Position numbers and translations under genes: made by a program. A stretch of DNA of 64,000 nucleotides, from contig NZ_QVEX01000006.1 of NCBI RefSeq assembly GCF_003434055.1, forward strand, positions 62,001 to 126,000, in the 5' to 3' direction. A model generated the notes under the pieces. The model was not told where the DNA came from, did not search any database, and was given only the letters and a program-made list of their open reading frames with translations. The stretch comes from Enterocloster aldenensis. Its GTDB lineage: Bacteria > Bacillota > Clostridia > Lachnospirales > Lachnospiraceae. Position 1 is the first letter of the stretch. Each line of letters begins with the position of its first letter. Shown piece by piece: positions 50,270 to 60,200 of this stretch.

Positions 50270-50464
50270 TCCACATTCCCCTTTCTGCACTCTATGTCAT
50301 GTTATGAATGAGTCATATTTTATCTATTAAGTATTATAACTCAAAAATTCAGAAAAGTATATAGAAATGCGCAATAAAATATAAAATAACCCAAAGCTTT
50401 TCGACAAAAGTGACAACTTGTCTGCTACTGTCTCTCTTAATAGGCATTTTATCTAAAAAATATT

Positions 50465-51376
50465 TTATCTCAAAGTCTTTAAAAGTTTCTCAAAGTACCC
50501 GGGCAAAGGCGCGGTGAATTCCATATACACGCCTGTCCTGGGGTGGATGATCCCAAGGACACCTGCGTGTAGGGTCTGTCCTATGAGGCTTGGCACAGGG
50601 CATTTGGAGGGGCCGTACACCGTATCCCCCAGAAGGGGATGGTGGATGCTGGCCATGTGCACGCGGATCTGATGGGTCCTGCCGGTTTCCAGCCGGCATT
50701 CCACATAGGTATACTGTTCAAACCGTCTTAACACCTGATAGTGGGTAATCGCATTCCTGCCGTTATTGTAATTAATGCACATTTTCTTGCGCTCTGTCTG
50801 ATGGCGTCCAATGGGCGCGTCCACGGTCCCCTCATTCTCTTTTAGGACGCCGTGGACAATGGCCTGGTAACGCCGGGTGATGGAATGCTCCTTTAACTGG
50901 GCGGCAATGGAGTTATGTGCCATGTCGTTCTTGCACACAATAAGCACGCCGGTGGTGTCCATATCAATCCTGTGCACGATGCCCGGACGCATGACCCCGT
51001 TAATGCCGGACAGCTGGTCCTTACAGTGATACATCAGGCCGTTGACCAGGGTATGGCTGTAATGCCCTGCAGCCGGATGGACCACCATTCCCTTTGGTTT
51101 GTTAACCAGTATGATGTCCCGGTCCTCATAAAGGATGTCCAGGTCCATGGGTTCGGCCTCAATCTCCGGCTCCACTGCCTCCGGCACATCCACCTCAATA
51201 TGGTCATCCGCTGCAACCACATAGCTGGATTTTATGAGACTGCCGTTAACCAGGACCTGCCCTGATTTAAGGAGCTTCTGGATATAGGAGCGGCTTAATT
51301 CGGGGCAGGCTTTGGCAAGGTATCTGTCAATACGCACATCGGACTCCAGGTCCGTGGGATAAAATTCCTGTTTCAA
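50465..51376 (-). CDS. rluD: RluD-family 23S rRNA pseudouridine synthase
   Basis: A 303-residue enzyme that converts uridines to pseudouridine, probably in 23S rRNA helix 69. It has an N-terminal S4 RNA-binding domain (about 12-70, SRSYIQKLLKSGQVLVNG) and the catalytic domain with GIVHRIDMDTTGVLIVCKN, whose Asp is the nucleophile, and the LETGRTHQIRVHM motif. It is the third gene of aroB-lspA-rluD, ending the operon; only a few bases separate it from lspA. Confidence 0.9.
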   Translation of the reverse strand: MKQEFYPTDLESDVRIDRYLAKACPELSRSYIQKLLKSGQVLVNGSLIKSSYVVAADDHIEVDVPEAVEPEIEAEPMDLDILYEDRDIILVNKPKGMVVHPAAGHYSHTLVNGLMYHCKDQLSGINGVMRPGIVHRIDMDTTGVLIVCKNDMAHNSIAAQLKEHSITRRYQAIVHGVLKENEGTVDAPIGRHQTERKKMCINYNNGRNAITHYQVLRRFEQYTYVECRLETGRTHQIRVHMASIHHPLLGDTVYGPSKCPVPSLIGQTLHAGVLGIIHPRTGVYMEFTAPLPGYFEKLLKTLR

Positions 51377-51381
51377 GGGTA

Positions 51382-51894
51382 TTACTCCTTCTTTTTTAAT
51401 GCAAAGCAGGCCATATCCTCATCCTTGTAATAAATCATGATGAGGAGTACAAGGCATGCGGCGGCAATGGTGACATAACAGTCCGCAACATTGAATATGG
51501 GAAAATTAATCAGCTTAAAATACAGGAAATCCACCACATATCCCTGGCTCACCCGGTCAATCATATTGCCGACAGCGCCTGCGCTGACCATCATCAGGCA
51601 GACGGTCAGGGGACGGTATTTCCTGTCTGTGGGCATCCTGAGCATAAGGTAAGCCACTGCCCCCAGAACTGCCAGCGCAATCAGGAAAAAGAACAGCTGC
51701 TTTTCCTGCATCATGCCAAAGGCAGCGCCGCGGTTCTCGGAATACAGGAATTCAAATACACCGTCCCAGATAACATAGGGCCCATTGCCTTTCAGATGGG
51801 CTACAACCAGCCCCTTGGTCCACTGGTCCAGCCCCACCAGGATTATGAATCCAATCACAAAGCTGGCAAGCATGGATTTTTTCTGTTTTGTCAT
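51382..51894 (-). CDS. lspA: lipoprotein signal peptidase (SPase II)
   Basis: A 170-residue membrane aspartyl protease with four helices that removes signal peptides from prolipoproteins. The two catalytic Asp are in AGAVGNMIDRVSQG and PIFNVADCYVTI. DQWTKGLV near the N-terminus is a family motif. It overlaps aroB by four bases and is followed closely by rluD. Confidence 0.92.
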   Translation of the reverse strand: MTKQKKSMLASFVIGFIILVGLDQWTKGLVVAHLKGNGPYVIWDGVFEFLYSENRGAAFGMMQEKQLFFFLIALAVLGAVAYLMLRMPTDRKYRPLTVCLMMVSAGAVGNMIDRVSQGYVVDFLYFKLINFPIFNVADCYVTIAAACLVLLIMIYYKDEDMACFALKKKE

Positions 51895-52988
51895 TCCCTG
51901 TATCCTCCTATCATGTCAAATCCGGCCTTCATCTCACTGCTGGTAACGCTTTTGTCCACGCAGGCATGTCCGATGGCCTTAAGAAGGATGAATTTAATGA
52001 CCCCGGCCTCCATTTTCTTATCGCTTTTTGCAGTCCGGCCCACATCCTCCCAGTCAAGGCCGTCCACCCGTCCCGGAAGGCCGAAACCGGTAAATACATC
52101 CCTTAATGCAAGGAACTCTTCCTCTGTAATCATGCCCCTTATATGGGAAATGTATCCCGCCGCAATACAGCCAAGCCCCACACAATGGCCATGGAGCATG
52201 GTGAAATCCTTCAGTTTCTCAACTGCATGGCCCAGGGTATGGCCAAAGTTCAAAAGGGCCCGGTCTCCCTGCTCGGTGGGATCTGTTTCCACCACTTCCT
52301 TTTTAATCCGGTTGCTTCCATATACCATGGCCTGGCACAGGTCAAGGTCGCGTTTTAAGATACCTTCACGGTTATCCACCAGCCACTGGTAATATTCCTT
52401 ATCCTTAATAAGCCCATGCTTGATGACCTCCCCCATGCCGGAAGAAAACTGCTCCCCTGGCAGGGTAAGCAGGGTCCTTAAATTGGTGTATACAAAAAGC
52501 GGCATATGGAATGCGCCTACCATGTTCTTATAAGCGTCAAAATCCACGCCGGTCTTGCCCCCGATGCTGGAATCCACCTGGGATAACAGGGTGGTGGGAA
52601 TCTGGACAAAACCAATGCCCCTCAGATAGGTGGCAGCCGCAAAGCCGCAGAGATCGCCTACCACGCCGCCGCCAAGGGCAGCCAGTATGTCCTTCCGGTC
52701 AAAATGCTCCAGTATCAGGTGTTCATACAGTTTCTTCACTGTTTCCAGGTTCTTGTTCTCCTCACCTGCCGGGAATATGAATACGGAAACCTGCCTGCAG
52801 CAGCTGGACAGGATGGTTTTCACTTCCTCCAGATAAAGGGGCGCCACATTGGAATCGGTCACAATGCAGATCTTATGTTCTTTCAATGAAAGACGGTCAG
52901 CCTCTTCCTTTAAACCGGAAAAAGATGTATCCATCACAATGTCATAAATCGGTTTTCCATCCCTGCACACGTTCATTCTGTCCGCCAT
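51891..52988 (-). CDS. aroB: 3-dehydroquinate synthase
   Basis: A 365-residue enzyme of the shikimate pathway, converting DAHP to 3-dehydroquinate with NAD and zinc. Motifs: IFPAGEENKNLETVKKLYE, ALGGGVVGDLCGFAAATYLRG, QIPTTLLSQVDSSIGGKTGV and the zinc ligands around LNFGHTLGHAVE. GGAGGAAACGGAT precedes ATG 52988. First gene of the aroB-lspA-rluD operon. Confidence 0.94.
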   Translation of the reverse strand: MADRMNVCRDGKPIYDIVMDTSFSGLKEEADRLSLKEHKICIVTDSNVAPLYLEEVKTILSSCCRQVSVFIFPAGEENKNLETVKKLYEHLILEHFDRKDILAALGGGVVGDLCGFAAATYLRGIGFVQIPTTLLSQVDSSIGGKTGVDFDAYKNMVGAFHMPLFVYTNLRTLLTLPGEQFSSGMGEVIKHGLIKDKEYYQWLVDNREGILKRDLDLCQAMVYGSNRIKKEVVETDPTEQGDRALLNFGHTLGHAVEKLKDFTMLHGHCVGLGCIAAGYISHIRGMITEEEFLALRDVFTGFGLPGRVDGLDWEDVGRTAKSDKKMEAGVIKFILLKAIGHACVDKSVTSSEMKAGFDMIGGYRE

Positions 52989-53148
52989 ATCCGTTTCCTC
53001 CTAAAAGATTGCACCCATTGCCCTTTGGTTGGGTGTTTTAATATTTCATTCCCGCCATCTGATCCGGGCTGTGGTGCTGAACAACACAAAATCGGCAGAC
53101 TCTCATGGTCTGCCGCATTCACGTCCATATGGTCTTCGTATCCTTATA

Positions 53149-53658
53149 TCATAAACGGATATTAAGCCCCGACACATCCATACCCATGGCGCCTCCGGCA
53201 GCCAGGATATCCTGGAAATCTCCGGATAACTCCACGGAATCAGGCGTTGCAATGAAGATATAATTGGATATCTTCTGCAGATTACCGTTCATGGAATAGG
53301 TTGCCCCTGAAGTGAAATCAATAATCCTCTGGGCTACCTCTGTATGTATACCCTCCATATTAAGTACCACTGCCTTGCCGGCCAGGAGATAGTCGCTGAT
53401 ATCCCTGGAGTCTTCCATAGAGGTCGGCTTGATCATGGTTACCTCCATGCTGCGTCTCATAGGCACTACTTTGGGATTGGATCTTCCTAAAAACCGCGGC
53501 TTGTCCGATTCCTCCTCGTCCTCATATTCAGTACCCTTCTTTGTAAACAGCCCCTTGCGGGGAGCTTCCTCTTCAAAGTCATCGTCCAGGTAGTAATCAT
53601 CCTCTTCCTCTTCAGGACTTAATCTCATGGTATCCATTAACTTACCTAACAGACTCAT
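53149..53658 (-). CDS. sepF: cell division protein SepF
   Basis: A 169-residue FtsZ-binding protein. An N-terminal amphipathic membrane helix (MSLLGKLMDTMRL) precedes an acidic linker (EEEEDDYYLDDDFEEE) and the C-terminal SepF core (VTMIKPTSMEDSRDISDYLL to VELSGDF). It supports FtsZ ring assembly at the membrane. It follows yggS, its usual neighbour in Firmicutes. Confidence 0.92.
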   Translation of the reverse strand: MSLLGKLMDTMRLSPEEEEDDYYLDDDFEEEAPRKGLFTKKGTEYEDEEESDKPRFLGRSNPKVVPMRRSMEVTMIKPTSMEDSRDISDYLLAGKAVVLNMEGIHTEVAQRIIDFTSGATYSMNGNLQKISNYIFIATPDSVELSGDFQDILAAGGAMGMDVSGLNIRL

Positions 53659-53744
53659 TTTACACTCTCCAATCTCTATATGAAGTATCTGCCGGACATA
53701 TGGGCTGGTTTGCGTATCAAAACAGCATGTCCTGGCCAGACACC

Positions 53745-54425
53745 TTATCGTACACCAAAAATCCCGGTGCCGACCCTAACCATGGTGGCGCCTTCCTCAA
53801 CAGCGACTTCATAATCCCCAGTCATTCCCATTGAGAGCACACCCATAGTAACATTATCAATGTTTTTCTTATCTATGTCAACAGCAAATTCAAATAATTT
53901 TTTAAAAATTCCGCGATTTTCTTCTGGATTCTCTACAAATGGCGCAATTGTCATAAGTCCCTTGATATGGACATGGGGGAAATCCTTAATTGTCATAATT
54001 GCATCTTCTACTTCTTCCAGCATGAAGCCATATTTGCTCTCCTCCCTTGCAACATTGACTTCCAGAAGGATATCCACGTCCAGGCCGGCTTTGGCTGCAT
54101 CGGTTTCAATCTGCCGCGCCAGCCGCAGGGAATCCACGGAGTGGATCAGCACTGCCTTCCCAAGGACCTGGCCCACCTTGTTGCGCTGCAGATGGCCAAT
54201 CATATGCCAGCGTATATCCTCAGGAAGTTCCGGCTTCTTGGCCGCGATTTCCTGTACCTTATTTTCCCCGAAATCCCTGGCGCCTGCGGCATATGCTTCT
54301 TCCAGCATGGGAACGGGCTTGGTCTTGCTGACAGCAATCAGCGTGACTTCCCCGGGATTCCTGCCTGACCGGATGCAGGCCTGTTCAATCCGTTCTTTTA
54401 CCTCGGTTAAATGTTCTTTTATCAT
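53745..54425 (-). CDS. yggS: YggS-family PLP homeostasis protein
   Basis: A 226-residue single-domain PLP-binding protein. The PLP Lys is in LIAVSKTKPVPM, followed by FGENKVQEI and WHMIGHLQRNK; the C-terminal GTGIFG binds phosphate. It keeps PLP and amino-acid levels balanced. It lies between the HlyD-like gene and sepF in one minus-strand operon. Confidence 0.92.
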   Translation of the reverse strand: MIKEHLTEVKERIEQACIRSGRNPGEVTLIAVSKTKPVPMLEEAYAAGARDFGENKVQEIAAKKPELPEDIRWHMIGHLQRNKVGQVLGKAVLIHSVDSLRLARQIETDAAKAGLDVDILLEVNVAREESKYGFMLEEVEDAIMTIKDFPHVHIKGLMTIAPFVENPEENRGIFKKLFEFAVDIDKKNIDNVTMGVLSMGMTGDYEVAVEEGATMVRVGTGIFGVR

Positions 54426-54457
54426 AATCCTATCCCTCCGTATAAAGTCCAGTATTA

Positions 54458-55858
54458 TTATTGGTATAACAGCTGTCCCTCTTCCACCATGGAAGCATCC
54501 AGCACAATGTGGTCATAAACAGAAAGACCGTAAGTTGAATTACGGCGTACCGTATAAAACTCATTGTTGGAATCAAGTATCTCAATCCGTTTAAAAATCG
54601 TGTATCCCTTATTGATATTATAAACGCCTTTTAGTGACGCGGTCCGCCCAATCTGGTAACGGTCCGATGAGTCGGGCTTTACAATATAATCCCCTGCCTT
54701 AAAGCCATTTTCCTCCCCCATGTCCACGTAATAGAATTCATCGTCAGAGGAATAGATGTCCGCCGGGACAAATACCACCGAAGGCCCGTTTTCCGTGTAC
54801 ACTTCCTTGTTGAAACCATTTTCCGACGTATCCCCGCCCTGGGTCAGGTACTCCAGCGGAACCAGGTAAAAGCTCTTTTCCGTCACGGCGCTGACCGGTA
54901 TCTTTAACCCGTCAGACTGTTCCGTCACGATTTCAAAATTGACGAAGCGGTCTGATATGAACTGCTCCATATATTTGGTGAAATCCAGCTTGCCGTAAGT
55001 GGCCCCGTCCTTTCCCGTAAATGTGGAGTAGGCGGCCGGCGTGTCCATGGAATAATCGCTGAACATGACCCTCAGCCTGTCCTTGCCCGCATAAAGGCTG
55101 GCATCCTCCTCGGTCAGCTGGAACACGATGGACCAGTTCTCCGAGGTTATGATTTTGTAGGCCGGCATGCCGCTGTCAATCAGGTCCCCGGATTTTTTGA
55201 TGGTCTTGCTGTACTTTTCCCGGTTAAAGCTTTCGGCTTCAATGTCGGCTGTGGTTATGTCCTCATAGGAGTCAAATCCATAGGAGACAACGCCTGATAC
55301 ATCTGTGCGGACCTGCTCAAAGACAGCTCCCGACTCCTGGGCCAGCTTGTCCAACTGGTCCAGCGCGCTGAAACTGGAATACTCCATTACCGCTGCCTCC
55401 AGGGAATATCTTGCATCATAGATGGAGGAAAAGTCCTGGTCCTTAAAAGCGAGCACATAGGATGTAAGCTGCTTCCTCAAGTCAGACAGGCTTTCATCCG
55501 TAAGGCCGCTGCCGTCTTCGGCGCTGTCTTTTAATAATTCCTCCAGATTACCGGTTTCATCCAGGGAATATATCCTGCTTCCCACGGAAGCCCGCTTCCC
55601 TTCCCTTAGATAATAGTTAATATATCCTGAACGGTCCGCTGTTTTTACCTGCTCTTCCCTGAGGATCAGACCGTTATATGTCCTGTTATTCACAATTCCC
55701 CCGTCCACCACTTCGTAGAATTGTATTTTCTCCCTTTTCAAATATGTATATACGCTGAATATGAGATAGAGGAAAATGATTGCAAAGATAATCATTCCCA
55801 CATTAATATTGAGCGGCCGCCTGTAGCGGATAACCTTCTTGTTCTTCTTTTTAGCCAT
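54458..55858 (-). CDS. HlyD-like membrane-anchored protein
   Basis: A 466-residue protein with a basic N-terminus, one membrane helix (about 19-38) and a large external domain. The layout, with a lipoyl/HlyD-like beta-barrel region (NNRTYNGLILREEQVKTADRSG) and a central helical hairpin, resembles membrane fusion proteins of efflux systems, and Lachnospiraceae homologs are often labelled so. No transporter gene is adjacent; association with yggS and sepF suggests a cell-envelope or division role instead. Confidence 0.65.
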   Translation of the reverse strand: MAKKKNKKVIRYRRPLNINVGMIIFAIIFLYLIFSVYTYLKREKIQFYEVVDGGIVNNRTYNGLILREEQVKTADRSGYINYYLREGKRASVGSRIYSLDETGNLEELLKDSAEDGSGLTDESLSDLRKQLTSYVLAFKDQDFSSIYDARYSLEAAVMEYSSFSALDQLDKLAQESGAVFEQVRTDVSGVVSYGFDSYEDITTADIEAESFNREKYSKTIKKSGDLIDSGMPAYKIITSENWSIVFQLTEEDASLYAGKDRLRVMFSDYSMDTPAAYSTFTGKDGATYGKLDFTKYMEQFISDRFVNFEIVTEQSDGLKIPVSAVTEKSFYLVPLEYLTQGGDTSENGFNKEVYTENGPSVVFVPADIYSSDDEFYYVDMGEENGFKAGDYIVKPDSSDRYQIGRTASLKGVYNINKGYTIFKRIEILDSNNEFYTVRRNSTYGLSVYDHIVLDASMVEEGQLLYQ

Positions 55859-55994
55859 GGAACAAGGCCTCTCCTTTTACTGAAATGGAACGATGGACCA
55901 ACAAATAACTGCCCGCCGCGCCAGGCATCCAAATCCCGGCACGGCAGGCAGCCCTATCACTCCTGTCACCTATCTTATCACAAAAAATGTATCA

Positions 55995-56414
55995 TTACAA
56001 TGAAATAATCACATCGCCCCTAGCACAATCCGGAAGCTCGGCGGCATCCATGGAAATACTCAGGACAAAGGTTACATGATACTTTTCACCGATATTTTTC
56101 AATGTCATATATGTATCGGAAATTTCCTCGCCTTCCAAGCATGACAGCTTTAAAAAGCTATCCAGGTACATTGTCTCCAGGTCGTGATCCTGGGAAATGA
56201 TACCACAGATAAATCCTAAAAATCCTTCACTGCTTTTAATTGGGAATTCATTGACATTAATGAGACGGATCTTATTATTTAACTCATACATATGCTGGGC
56301 ACTCTTATCCAGATATACGACAGTGCCGTTGGCCCCCTTAATTGCTGCATTGGCCATATCTAACAGATGTTTGGTCTTGCCCTTACCCTTTTTTCCCGCA
56401 ATAATCTGAACCAT
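55995..56414 (-). CDS. small P-loop protein, unknown
   Basis: A 139-residue protein with an N-terminal Walker A (GKKGKGKT, 7-14) and a Walker-B-like hydrophobic stretch near VTFVLSISMD. It is far shorter than most ATPases. Such proteins occur near division genes in Lachnospiraceae, without known function. It stands alone between HlyD-like and dacF genes, with CAAGGAGGAG ahead of the ATG. Confidence 0.7.
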   Translation of the reverse strand: MVQIIAGKKGKGKTKHLLDMANAAIKGANGTVVYLDKSAQHMYELNNKIRLINVNEFPIKSSEGFLGFICGIISQDHDLETMYLDSFLKLSCLEGEEISDTYMTLKNIGEKYHVTFVLSISMDAAELPDCARGDVIISL

Positions 56415-56503
56415 ATGAATCTCCTCCTTGAGTTATATATGTTGTATAAAAAATCAATTAAGATTACTCTAATTATAGTATAACTTCATAGAAAGCGCAA
56501 TCA

Positions 56504-57496
56504 CTATTTGACGATTTTAGAAATTATATTTGTCATATTGTCATAGAGATGGGGACGGCTGTCCGCCTTCAATACAACCGATATATACTCCTTATCAGAG
56601 TCATCCCTGGAAGCCATAATCAGGCAATAGCCCGCTGCCTTGGTGGTGCCTGTCTTTCCTCCGAATACTTTTAAGCCATCCGGCGTCTCCCTTTCCCCTG
56701 TCATGAACCAGTTACTGCCCTTCCAGGTCTTTGACACCGGTTCGCTGTTTTTGTTGTGGTAATTGGCCGTGTATGCCGTTGTCCCCACAATCTGGCGGAA
56801 AACAGGATACTTAAGGGCTTCATTAAAAATAAGGTATAAATCATAAGCCGTGGTATAGTGATCCGGATCATTTAAACCATGAGGGTTCACAAAATGGGTG
56901 CCTGTGGCGCCCAGACGCACCGCCTCTTCATTCATCATATCCGAAAACGCTTCAATGCTGCCCGCAATATGGACTGCAATGGCAGCCCCGGCATCATTGC
57001 CCGAAGGAAGCATAAGACCATAAAGAAGCTGCTCCAGCGTCAGCGTGTCTCCTGGTTCAATACCGCACAGCGTTGCCCCCGGTTCCGTGATGACAGCGTC
57101 ATCCGTCACAAGGACACGGGACTTAAGGTCCCCTTCCTTGATTGCCACCAGGGCAGTCATTATCTTTGTGATGCTGGCAGGATACATGCGCTCAAAGACA
57201 TCCTTGCTGTAAAGGACCTCCCTGTCGTCCATATCAAAAAGCGCTGCTGCCTGCGATGTGACAAAATCAGGGTCATATGAAGCCTCATCCGTGACAACGC
57301 ACAAATCAGATGCAAAAGCATCTGAAAAACGTGTGGCCGCAGTCTCCTCTTCCAGCGCCGGAATCCGCTCCGATGCAACGTAGGCCTCCTTAAGGCCTCC
57401 AAAACACCCGGTCAGACCCATGGACGCAGTGAATAAAAGCGCGCACAAAAGGGCAGATGCCCGTTTCATGCCCTTCACCCTGCCCTTGACAGCCAT
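56504..57496 (-). CDS. dacF: D-alanyl-D-alanine carboxypeptidase (DacF type)
   Basis: A 330-residue S11 carboxypeptidase that trims the terminal D-Ala of peptidoglycan stem peptides. Motifs: SITK (MYPASITKIMTALV), SGND and KTGTTKAAG. The N-terminus carries a hydrophobic segment ending LTGCFGG, a likely lipobox. ATG 57496 shares its first A with the mgsA stop (TAATG) and has GGGAGG upstream. The usual C-terminal domain of DacA-type enzymes is short or absent. End of the mre/min operon. Confidence 0.9.
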   Translation of the reverse strand: MAVKGRVKGMKRASALLCALLFTASMGLTGCFGGLKEAYVASERIPALEEETAATRFSDAFASDLCVVTDEASYDPDFVTSQAAALFDMDDREVLYSKDVFERMYPASITKIMTALVAIKEGDLKSRVLVTDDAVITEPGATLCGIEPGDTLTLEQLLYGLMLPSGNDAGAAIAVHIAGSIEAFSDMMNEEAVRLGATGTHFVNPHGLNDPDHYTTAYDLYLIFNEALKYPVFRQIVGTTAYTANYHNKNSEPVSKTWKGSNWFMTGERETPDGLKVFGGKTGTTKAAGYCLIMASRDDSDKEYISVVLKADSRPHLYDNMTNIISKIVK

Positions 57497-57891
57497 TATC
57501 TGGCAACCTCCCGCCATTCCATGTCGCCCCTGTCCAGAGCCTTGATTAAAAGCTCTGCAGACGCCAGGTTGGTGGCAAGCGGTATATTATAGATATCACA
57601 CAGACGGACCACATTGTTCACATCCGGTTCATGCGGCTTGGGATTGTTGGGATCCCTTAAGAAGATGACCAGATCCATCTCATTGTGTTCAATCTGGGCA
57701 GCCATCTGCTGCATACCGCCCAAATGGCCGGCCAGATATTTGTGGATATTCAGGTTGGCAACCTCCTCAATCAGGCGTCCGGTTGTTCCTGTGGCATACA
57801 GTGTGTTCTTGCTCAAAATCCCCCTGTATGCGATACAGAAGTTCTGCATCAGCTTTTTCTTTGCGTCATGTGCAATCAAACCAATTGTCAT
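57496..57891 (-). CDS. mgsA: methylglyoxal synthase
   Basis: A 131-residue enzyme converting dihydroxyacetone phosphate to methylglyoxal. Motifs: LIAHDAKK, TGTTGRLI (phosphate binding), GHLGGMQQMAAQI and FLRDP with the catalytic Asp; PHEPDVN near the end. AAGGAGGG precedes ATG 57891; the longer upstream open frame is only a shadow of rodA. It overlaps dacF by one base. Confidence 0.93.
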   Translation of the reverse strand: MTIGLIAHDAKKKLMQNFCIAYRGILSKNTLYATGTTGRLIEEVANLNIHKYLAGHLGGMQQMAAQIEHNEMDLVIFLRDPNNPKPHEPDVNNVVRLCDIYNIPLATNLASAELLIKALDRGDMEWREVAR

Positions 57892-57911
57892 ATTATATAA
57901 CCCTCCTTGGA

Positions 57912-59033
57912 TTAGAAATGTCTTGTCTCTCTTTGAAGTCCTACGTTCAGCACCAGCCCCATCCCGATGAATATACTGATCAGGGAACTGCTTCCGAAAC
58001 TGATGAAAGGAAGCGGAAGTCCCGTGTTGGGGAAAATACCTGTGGCAACCGCGATATTGGCAAAGGACTGGAACGCTACCAGGGTAGCCATGCCGACACA
58101 CAGGAGCCTGCCGGACAGATCCCTGGCCCGGGCGGCCATCATAAGACATTCATATACTATCAGTAAAAACAGGGTAATCACCACCACGCAGCCGATAAAC
58201 CCTAACTCCTCGCCAATCACGGCAAAGATGAAATCAGTCTGCTCTTCGGAAAGGAAATTACCGTTTTTTACAGAAGCAATCGTAGTGTTGAACAACCCCT
58301 TGCCCTTTAACTGGCCGGAGCCAATGGCTATGATGGAGTTATTCTGCTGGTAGCGGGCCTCACCGTACTGATCCGGATAAAACCATGCCAGGATACGGCC
58401 TGCCTGGTATTCCTTGATAAAAGGAATCATACCATGGAGCAGCAGGTAGACGAACGTGGTGACCACCGGTATGGTAACTGCCAGGGTACCCATGATCCAT
58501 CTGTAGCTGATGCCGCTGGCAAATACGATTCCAAGGACCATCACCATGATGACGAGACAGGTGGACAGATTCGGCTGCTCAAATATCAGGGCGGCCGGAG
58601 CTGCGAACAGGGCGGCTGCAATTGCTACCGTGCTGACCTGATTGATTCTTTCCTGATACTTCATGAAATACCAGGAAAAAGTCACAATCAGGCCAATCTT
58701 TACAAATTCGGACGGCTGAAGCTGTCCGATTACCGGCACCTCAATCCAGCGTTTCGCATTATTGACCACATTCCCCCATATCAGCACGGCCACCAGACTG
58801 GCAATACATAAGCCGTATATGGCCATGCTGAAGTTCAGGATCCTGTGATAATCAATAAGTGACAACCCTATCGCCACTGCGAGTCCAACTAAAACACCCA
58901 ACAGCTGTTTGTTGACTGCATCCGCATTCATGTTGGTGGCGCTCCGTATGACCAATACGCCGATGATGTTGAGTGCAATCATATAAAAAACCAGCCGGAA
59001 GTTAAAATGTCTAAAATCATAATCCAAAAACAT
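57912..59033 (-). CDS. rodA: RodA, SEDS peptidoglycan glycosyltransferase
   Basis: A 373-residue SEDS protein with about ten membrane helices that polymerises glycan strands during elongation, with PBP2 as partner. Family features: WIEVPVIGQLQPSEFVKIGL, FIFAVIGEELGFIG and the C-terminal LPFISFGSSSLISIFIGMGL. It follows minE and precedes mgsA. PBP2, its partner, is encoded upstream in the same operon. Confidence 0.92.
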   Translation of the reverse strand: MFLDYDFRHFNFRLVFYMIALNIIGVLVIRSATNMNADAVNKQLLGVLVGLAVAIGLSLIDYHRILNFSMAIYGLCIASLVAVLIWGNVVNNAKRWIEVPVIGQLQPSEFVKIGLIVTFSWYFMKYQERINQVSTVAIAAALFAAPAALIFEQPNLSTCLVIMVMVLGIVFASGISYRWIMGTLAVTIPVVTTFVYLLLHGMIPFIKEYQAGRILAWFYPDQYGEARYQQNNSIIAIGSGQLKGKGLFNTTIASVKNGNFLSEEQTDFIFAVIGEELGFIGCVVVITLFLLIVYECLMMAARARDLSGRLLCVGMATLVAFQSFANIAVATGIFPNTGLPLPFISFGSSSLISIFIGMGLVLNVGLQRETRHF

Positions 59034-59315
59034 TTAATATAGCCCCTTGTTCGATATGGAACGAATCGGTATGTTGGCATGAAGCACAGGCAGGGCCCGG
59101 CTGTTGCCGGATAGAGGACTGTCTGTTTCCATCTGTATCTGGACCTTGTCCTTTTCTATCTCCATGTATTTTGAAATGGCATGAATCATGTCATCCCTTA
59201 TCATCAGTATCATCTCCGGTGAGCAGCCTGCCTTGTCGGATACCAGCAAAAGTTTAAGCCGCATCTTAGCTGTCTCTCCGGAACGCCGGGTATGAAACCT
59301 TAAAAACCATCTCAC
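59034..59315 (-). CDS. minE: cell division topological factor MinE
   Basis: A 93-residue protein that makes MinCD oscillate or localise. The start is GTG 59315, with GAAGGGA upstream; a longer open frame overlaps minD and is not used. The SGETAKMRLKLLLVSDKA stretch and the SKYMEIEKDKVQIQME strand are typical. It lies 16 bases after minD and directly before rodA. Confidence 0.88.
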   Translation of the reverse strand: MRWFLRFHTRRSGETAKMRLKLLLVSDKAGCSPEMILMIRDDMIHAISKYMEIEKDKVQIQMETDSPLSGNSRALPVLHANIPIRSISNKGLY

Positions 59316-59331
59316 CTTGACACCATCCCTT

Positions 59332-60123
59332 CTAAGCGCGCCGTAATATGCTGCGCAGTCTGGCGAACAAAGTCTCAGACTGTCCGGGATTAGCCATGGG
59401 AACACTCTCCCCTAACAGCCTCCGGCAGATGTCCAGGTAAGCCTGTCCGGCCGGGGAACCCATACCCACTAACGGTTCGCCCTGGTTGGTCGATACGACG
59501 ATGTACTCGTCATCGGGGACTGCTCCGATAATGTTTACTGCCAGAATGTCCGTGACGTCACTGAGGGACATCATGTCTCCCCTGCGCACCATGTCAGCCC
59601 GGATACGGTTAACGATAAGGTCCACCTCGTCAATCTCCGCATGTTCCAGAAGGCCGATGATACGGTCCGCGTCCCGGATGGCCGAAACCTCAGGCGTGGT
59701 AACCACTAGGGCACGGTCTGCTCCGGCAATGGCATTGTAAAATCCCTGTTCAATGCCTGCAGGGCAATCCAGCAGTATGTAGTCAAATTCTTCCCGCAGA
59801 TCCTCCACCAGCTTAACCATCTGTTCCGGATTCACCGCAGTCTTGTCCCGCGTCTGTGCGGACGGCAGTAAATAAAGGTTTGGATATCTTTTGTCTCTTA
59901 TCAGGGCCTGCTTCATACGGCAGTTGCCTTCCACCACGTCCACAAGATTGTAGACAATGCGGTTTTCCAGTCCCATGACCACATCCAGGTTGCGCAGGCC
60001 GATATCCGTATCAATCAGCACTACACGTTTACCCAGTATAGCCAGTCCTGTTCCCACATTAGCAGAAGTAGTCGTTTTGCCTACCCCGCCTTTTCCAGAA
60101 GTAACCACAATGACCTCACTCAT
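59332..60123 (-). CDS. minD: septum site-determining ATPase MinD
   Basis: A 263-residue ParA-type ATPase. Deviant Walker A is TSGKGGVGKTTTSANVG, switch motifs are VVLIDTDIGLRNLD and ILLDCPAGIEQGF, and the C-terminal helix (FARLRSILRRA) is the membrane-targeting sequence. With MinC and MinE it keeps the FtsZ ring at midcell. Confidence 0.95.
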   Translation of the reverse strand: MSEVIVVTSGKGGVGKTTTSANVGTGLAILGKRVVLIDTDIGLRNLDVVMGLENRIVYNLVDVVEGNCRMKQALIRDKRYPNLYLLPSAQTRDKTAVNPEQMVKLVEDLREEFDYILLDCPAGIEQGFYNAIAGADRALVVTTPEVSAIRDADRIIGLLEHAEIDEVDLIVNRIRADMVRRGDMMSLSDVTDILAVNIIGAVPDDEYIVVSTNQGEPLVGMGSPAGQAYLDICRRLLGESVPMANPGQSETLFARLRSILRRA

Positions 60124-60200
60124 AATGAAATCCTCCTGAAAAATACTTTACCTTCCTATTGTACATTAAATTTCGTAAATTTACCAGTATTTTTTTGGCA

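Noticed and set aside
57892..58149. A longer N-terminus for methylglyoxal synthase
   Set aside because: The extra codons are the shadow of the rodA 3' end; a strong AAGGAGGG sits before the inner ATG, giving the usual MgsA length.
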